NCBI GenBank assembly: GCA_016935035.1
Contig: JAFGRR010000049.1
Span: 1-8,205, forward strand
Direction: 5' to 3'
DNA length: 8,205 nt
From: Phycisphaerae bacterium
GTDB lineage: Bacteria; Planctomycetota; Phycisphaerae; UBA1845; Fen-1342
Position numbers and translations under genes: made by a program
Part shown: in pieces, positions 5,093 to 8,205 of the stretch
Layout of the letters: each line of letters starts with the position of its first letter
How positions within the stretch are numbered: the stretch's first letter is position 1
Notes under the pieces: generated by a model
Seen by the model: only the letters and a program-made list of their open reading frames with translations
Told to the model about the DNA's origin: nothing
Databases searched by the model: none

Positions 5093-6118
5093 GTGAGCAA
5101 GCACCGCGTTTCTCACTGGGCGACCACGCTGTCGGCGTTGGTCGTGTTGATTAGCGCCGGATGTGGAGGCAACCAGCAACAGAAGCAAAAGCAGAAGGCG
5201 GTCAGGATCGACGGGTCCAGCACCGTGGCTCCGATCACGATGGCGGCGGCTGAGATGTACCACGAAAAGCAGCCGCGCGTGCAGGTGACCGTGGGTATCT
5301 CAGGCAGCGGCGGCGGGTTCAAGAAATTCCTTGAAGGCCGAGCCGACCTGAGGACCGACATCAACGACGCCTCACGCCCCATTAAGCCATCGGAGCTGGA
5401 GCTGGCGAAGAAGCTCGCCGTCGAGTTCGTCGAGCTGCCGATCGCGTACGACGGAATCGCCGTCGTGGTCCATCCGAGCAATGACTTCTGCGCGTCGCTG
5501 ACGACGGAAGAACTGAGGCGCATCTGGGAGCCGGGCAGCCAGGTCAATAACTGGAAAGACGTTCGGCCGGGCTTCCCCGACCTGCCGCTGAAGCTGTACG
5601 CCCCCGGTACGGACAGCGGAACGTTCGACTATTTCGTCGAGGCGATCACGGGCAAGGAGAAGTCCTGCCGCAGCGACTTCACGCCGAGTGAGGATGACAA
5701 CGTGCTCGTGCAGGGCGTTGCCGGCGACCATGGCAGCCTCGGCTACTTCGGCTTCTCGTACTACGAATCCAACCAGGACAAGCTGAAGCTGCTGGCAATT
5801 GACAACGGCAACGGCCAGCCGGTGACACCGAGCCTCAAGACCATCGCGGACGGCACCTACGCCCCCCTTTCGCGGCCGCTGTTCATGTATGTCAACGTCG
5901 AGGCCGGCAAACGCCCGGAGGTGCGCGCGTTCATGGAGTACATCTTCACAAACGCCAAGAGCATCGTCGAGCATCCGCGCGTCAACTATGTCGCGCTAAG
6001 TGACGCCCTCTACACCGCCATCTGGAAACGCTTCGAGAGCGGCACCACCGGCACCTTGTTCAACGATCCAGCGAATAAGAACAAGAGCCTGGCGGAGCTG
6101 TACGGCACCGGCGAGTGA
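5093..6118 (+). CDS. pstS: Phosphate ABC transporter, substrate-binding lipoprotein PstS
   Basis: PstS binds inorganic phosphate with high affinity and delivers it to PstCA. The product (341 residues) starts with GTG, 6 bases after GGAAGG (5081-5086). It has a signal peptide ending in the lipobox ISAGC, with lipidated Cys24, then a Gln/Lys-rich linker (27-35). Family motifs follow: DGSSTVAPI at 40-48, SGSGGGFKKF at 70-79, DASRPI at 92-97, DGIAVVVHPSNDF at 120-132, LTTEELRRIW at 136-145, PGTDSGTFDYF at 171-181 and GVAGDHGSLGYFGFSYY near 208-224. The Ser/Thr/Arg/Asp loops are those that contact phosphate in this family. It is the first gene of pstSCAB, 18 bases before pstC, behind a putative Pho box, so induction by phosphate limitation is likely. 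The lipid anchor means it stays membrane-attached rather than free in the periplasm as in E. coli. Confidence 0.97.
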   Translation: MSKHRVSHWATTLSALVVLISAGCGGNQQQKQKQKAVRIDGSSTVAPITMAAAEMYHEKQPRVQVTVGISGSGGGFKKFLEGRADLRTDINDASRPIKPSELELAKKLAVEFVELPIAYDGIAVVVHPSNDFCASLTTEELRRIWEPGSQVNNWKDVRPGFPDLPLKLYAPGTDSGTFDYFVEAITGKEKSCRSDFTPSEDDNVLVQGVAGDHGSLGYFGFSYYESNQDKLKLLAIDNGNGQPVTPSLKTIADGTYAPLSRPLFMYVNVEAGKRPEVRAFMEYIFTNAKSIVEHPRVNYVALSDALYTAIWKRFESGTTGTLFNDPANKNKSLAELYGTGE

Positions 6119-6136
6119 CACGCGGCGGATGATTGC

Positions 6137-7030
6137 ATGCCAGGCATGTTTCGCAAAGCCAAGGAATCAACGATCCACCTGCTGCTGCTGCTGTGTGCGC
6201 TGATTTCAATCGTCACGACAGCCGGCATCATCTGGGTGTTGTTCAGCCGATCGGCGGGCTTTTTCGCCGAGGTTTCGCTGGCCGATTTCTTCCTGGGCAC
6301 GCGTTGGACGCCGCTGCTGGAGCCGCGCCACTTCGGCGTGCTGCCGCTGGTCAACGGCACGGTGCTGGTGGCCGCCGGCGCACTGCTGATCGCGGTCCCG
6401 GTCGGGCTGGCGACGGCGATCTTCCTGAGCGAATACGCCCCTCCGTGGTTTCGACAGATCGCCAAGCCGGTGCTCGAAGTGCTGGCCGGCGTGCCGACGA
6501 TCGTCTACGGCTTCTTTGCCCTGACGTTCGTAACGCCGCAGGTCTTGCAGCGCATCTGGCCGCAGACCGAGATCTTCAACGCGGCGTCGGCGTCGATCGT
6601 GGTCGGGATCATGATCATCCCGACCATTTGCTCGCTGTGCGACGATGCGCTGCGGGCCGTGCCACGCTCGCTACGCGAGGCTGGCTACGCCCTGTCGGCG
6701 ACCAAACTCGAAGTCTCAACGCGCATCGTCCTGCCCGGCGCCCTGTCTGGTGTAGTGGCGGCCGTGCTGCTGGCGCTGGCCCGGGCGATCGGTGAGACGA
6801 TGGCGGTAACGCTGGCCGCAGGCATGACGCCGCGCATGATGCTCAATCCGCTACAGAGCATCCAGGCGATGACTGGCTACATCGTGCAGGTCAGCCTGGG
6901 TGATACGCCGGCGGGCACGATCGAGTACAAGACGATTTTCGCCGTCGGCGCCACGCTGTTTCTCATCACGCTCGGCATCAACCTGATCGCCCAGCGCGTG
7001 CTAAGCCGCTTCCGGGAGGCGTACGAATGA
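6137..7030 (+). CDS. pstC: Phosphate ABC transporter permease PstC
   Basis: One of the two inner-membrane channel subunits of the Pst phosphate importer; 297 residues, the usual size. About six transmembrane segments are visible, the first at about residues 13-36. The EAA-type loop that docks on the ATPase is REAGYALSATKLEVSTRIVLP (180-200), followed by the LARAIGETMAV motif (214-224). The conserved stretch LEVLAGVPTIVYGFFAL lies at 113-129. The ATG at 6137 has a weak GGA 7 bases upstream; an in-frame ATG at 6146 is less well placed. Both ATGs lie in a small inverted repeat, CATGC/GCATG. The gene follows pstS by 18 bases and overlaps pstA by 4 (ATGA). Confidence 0.96.
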   Translation: MPGMFRKAKESTIHLLLLLCALISIVTTAGIIWVLFSRSAGFFAEVSLADFFLGTRWTPLLEPRHFGVLPLVNGTVLVAAGALLIAVPVGLATAIFLSEYAPPWFRQIAKPVLEVLAGVPTIVYGFFALTFVTPQVLQRIWPQTEIFNAASASIVVGIMIIPTICSLCDDALRAVPRSLREAGYALSATKLEVSTRIVLPGALSGVVAAVLLALARAIGETMAVTLAAGMTPRMMLNPLQSIQAMTGYIVQVSLGDTPAGTIEYKTIFAVGATLFLITLGINLIAQRVLSRFREAYE

Positions 7031-7968
7031 GCGCGGTGCCGGCCATGTTTGTCCCGCGTCTGAACCGGCGACGGCGGCTGGGGCGCATTTTCGCCACGGT
7101 CTGCCTGTTGCTAACACTCGGCGCGATGGCGATGCTGCTGCTGTTGCTGGGGGCGATCACGCGTGAAGCCTGGCCCTGGCTGACGACGCGTTTCCTGGCG
7201 AACATGCCTTCGACACTCAACCCCGAGACGGCGGGAATGAACAGCGCCATCTGGGGCACGCTGTGGCTCATCAGCTTCACCGCCCTTTTCTCGATACCGG
7301 CGGGCGTCGGCGCCGCGGTCTACCTCGAAGAATACGCCGGCGACAACCGCTTCACGCGTTTCATCAAGCTCAACATCGCCAACCTGGCGGGCGTGCCGTC
7401 GATCGTCTACGGGATCCTCGGATTGGCGTTGTTCGTGCGCTGGCTGCGTTTTGACCGCAGCGTCATCTCGGGCGCTTTGACGATGAGCCTGCTGATCCTG
7501 CCGGTAATCATCATTGCCACGCGCGAGGCGCTGGCGGCGGTGCCAAACTCGATCCGGCAGGCGGCGTTCGCCTTGGGGGCCACGCGCTGGCAGACGGTTC
7601 GGCATCACGTTCTGCCGGCGGCGCTGCCGGGCATTCTGACCGGGGTCATCCTGGCGTTGTCGCGGGCCATCGGCGAGACCGCGCCGCTCATCATGATCGG
7701 CGCGCTGACGTACGTTGCCTTCACACCCGGCGGATCGTTGCTGCACGACTACGACCATTCGGCCGGCGGCGTGTGGCAATGGTTCACAACTGCGATCAAC
7801 GACCAGTTCACGGCGATGCCGATTCAGATATATGATTGGGCCTCGCGTCCGCAGACGGAGTTTCACGGGCTTGCCGCCGCCGGCATCGTTGTGCTGCTCG
7901 GCATATTATTACTGATGAACGCGACCGCCACGGGATTGCGCGCATGGCAGCAGAGGAAGAAGACGTGA
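7027..7968 (+). CDS. pstA: Phosphate ABC transporter permease PstA
   Basis: The second channel subunit of the Pst importer, partner of PstC; 313 residues. An Arg-rich N-terminus (PRLNRRRRLGR) precedes the first membrane span (about 21-43), consistent with a cytosolic N-terminus. The ATPase-docking EAA loop is RQAAFALGATRWQTVRHHVLP (167-187), followed by LSRAIGETAPLIMIGAL (211-227), the PstA form of the motif shared with PstC. LAGVPSIVYGILGLALF lies at 120-136. The start is well supported: GGGAGG (7014-7019) is 7 bases upstream of the ATG, which overlaps the pstC stop. The stop in turn overlaps the GTG of pstB, so pstCAB is translationally coupled. Confidence 0.96.
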   Translation: MSAVPAMFVPRLNRRRRLGRIFATVCLLLTLGAMAMLLLLLGAITREAWPWLTTRFLANMPSTLNPETAGMNSAIWGTLWLISFTALFSIPAGVGAAVYLEEYAGDNRFTRFIKLNIANLAGVPSIVYGILGLALFVRWLRFDRSVISGALTMSLLILPVIIIATREALAAVPNSIRQAAFALGATRWQTVRHHVLPAALPGILTGVILALSRAIGETAPLIMIGALTYVAFTPGGSLLHDYDHSAGGVWQWFTTAINDQFTAMPIQIYDWASRPQTEFHGLAAAGIVVLLGILLLMNATATGLRAWQQRKKT

Positions 7969-8205
7969 CCAGTGCCGCCGAACCAGCCATCGTGGCTCGA
8001 CGCGCGACCCCGCCGGCGCCCGCCGTAAGCACGCGGCGGCGCAATGCCAGTTCGCCGCCGGCCGAGCCGGTCATCCGCACGGAGCAACTGAGCATCTTCT
8101 ACGGCTCACACGAGGCGGTGCGCGGCGTGTCGGTGGATGTTCCGCCGCGGCAGGTAACGGCGATCATCGGTCCGTCAGGCTGCGGCAAGAGCACGCTACT
8201 GCGCT
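7965..8205 (+). CDS. pstB: Phosphate ABC transporter ATP-binding protein PstB (3' end outside window)
   Basis: The ATPase that powers the Pst importer on the cytosolic face. Only 80 residues are in view. From residue 37 it reads like PstB: IRTEQLSIFYG with the A-loop tyrosine (Tyr46), then VTAIIGPSGCGKSTLLR with Walker A at 69-77. Walker B, the signature motif and the rest lie beyond the right edge. The GTG start overlaps the pstA stop (GTGA) and has GAGG (7953-7956) 8 bases upstream. Between this start and the ATPase fold lies an Ala/Pro/Arg-rich stretch of about 36 residues, which puts Walker A some 25-30 residues further in than in E. coli PstB. A second in-frame GTG at 7992 would shorten it by nine. 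Gene order predicts phoU or a regulator downstream, not visible here. Confidence 0.95.
   Translation, partial: MTSAAEPAIVARRATPPAPAVSTRRRNASSPPAEPVIRTEQLSIFYGSHEAVRGVSVDVPPRQVTAIIGPSGCGKSTLLR

Noticed and set aside
5372..5974. Minus-strand open frame of about 200 codons inside pstS
   Set aside because: Antisense shadow of a clear PstS; no family motif or ribosome-binding site.
6178..6192. CTG triplet run near the start of pstC (a similar run lies in pstA near 7134)
   Set aside because: These are leucine codons in the first transmembrane helix, ordinary for GC-rich membrane-protein genes.
7111..7866. Minus-strand open frame of about 250 codons inside pstA
   Set aside because: The Arg/Gln/Asp-rich composition is typical of an antisense shadow of a GC-rich membrane-protein gene, and pstA is unambiguous.
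1..8205. Search for CRISPR, defence, toxin-antitoxin, phage or transposase genes
   Set aside because: No such motif was found; all coding space is taken by housekeeping, transport, membrane and surface genes.

Overview
The window is GC-rich bacterial chromosome from a diderm (Gram-negative-type) organism. Two lipoproteins have clear lipobox cysteines, and there is a heptosyltransferase-family (GT9) glycosyltransferase of the kind used for lipopolysaccharide or other surface glycans. The style of the locus (FG-GAP/VCBS lipoprotein, short palindromic repeats in the gaps, mixed Shine-Dalgarno and apparently leaderless starts) reminds me of environmental Planctomycetota or a nearby lineage. That is an impression, not a demonstration. 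No phage, transposase, CRISPR, tRNA or rRNA gene is visible.

Layout. Positions 3-974 (+) are the 3' four-fifths of trpB, cut by the left edge. It converges on a minus-strand polytopic membrane protein of the YwaF/TMEM164 family (1058-1807). Next on the minus strand come a seven-repeat FG-GAP beta-propeller lipoprotein (2049-3551) and a GT9 glycosyltransferase (3702-4799). A 293-base divergent gap (4800-5092) then leads into a plus-strand high-affinity phosphate uptake operon, pstS-pstC-pstA-pstB (5093 to the right edge). pstC/pstA and pstA/pstB overlap by 4 bases; pstB is cut after its Walker A motif.

Regulation. Upstream of pstS two CTTAAC hexamers sit exactly 11 bases apart, with a -10-like TATCAA ten bases downstream. 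This is the geometry of a Pho box, which fits a phosphate-starvation operon. The two minus-strand genes at 1807 and 4799 each carry a -10-like hexamer exactly 6 bases before the ATG (TACAAT and TATAAT) and no Shine-Dalgarno, so both look leaderless. The lipoprotein gene ends in a strong intrinsic terminator.

Repeats. All the larger gaps hold copies of a short palindromic element beginning GTAGC. There is a degenerate copy after trpB, a tandem pair plus an inverted exact copy near 1892-2020, and a tandem 50-base pair at 4844-4943. One copy forms the stem of the terminator. Several over-long ORF starts run into these repeats, which helped fix the internal starts chosen here.

How the genes work together: PstS captures phosphate outside the inner membrane, PstC and PstA form the channel, and PstB supplies ATP hydrolysis. 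The remaining genes (tryptophan synthesis, membrane protein, surface propeller, glycosyltransferase) show no obvious shared pathway. I see no convincing new multi-gene system here. The most interesting signals are regulatory and repeat-related.
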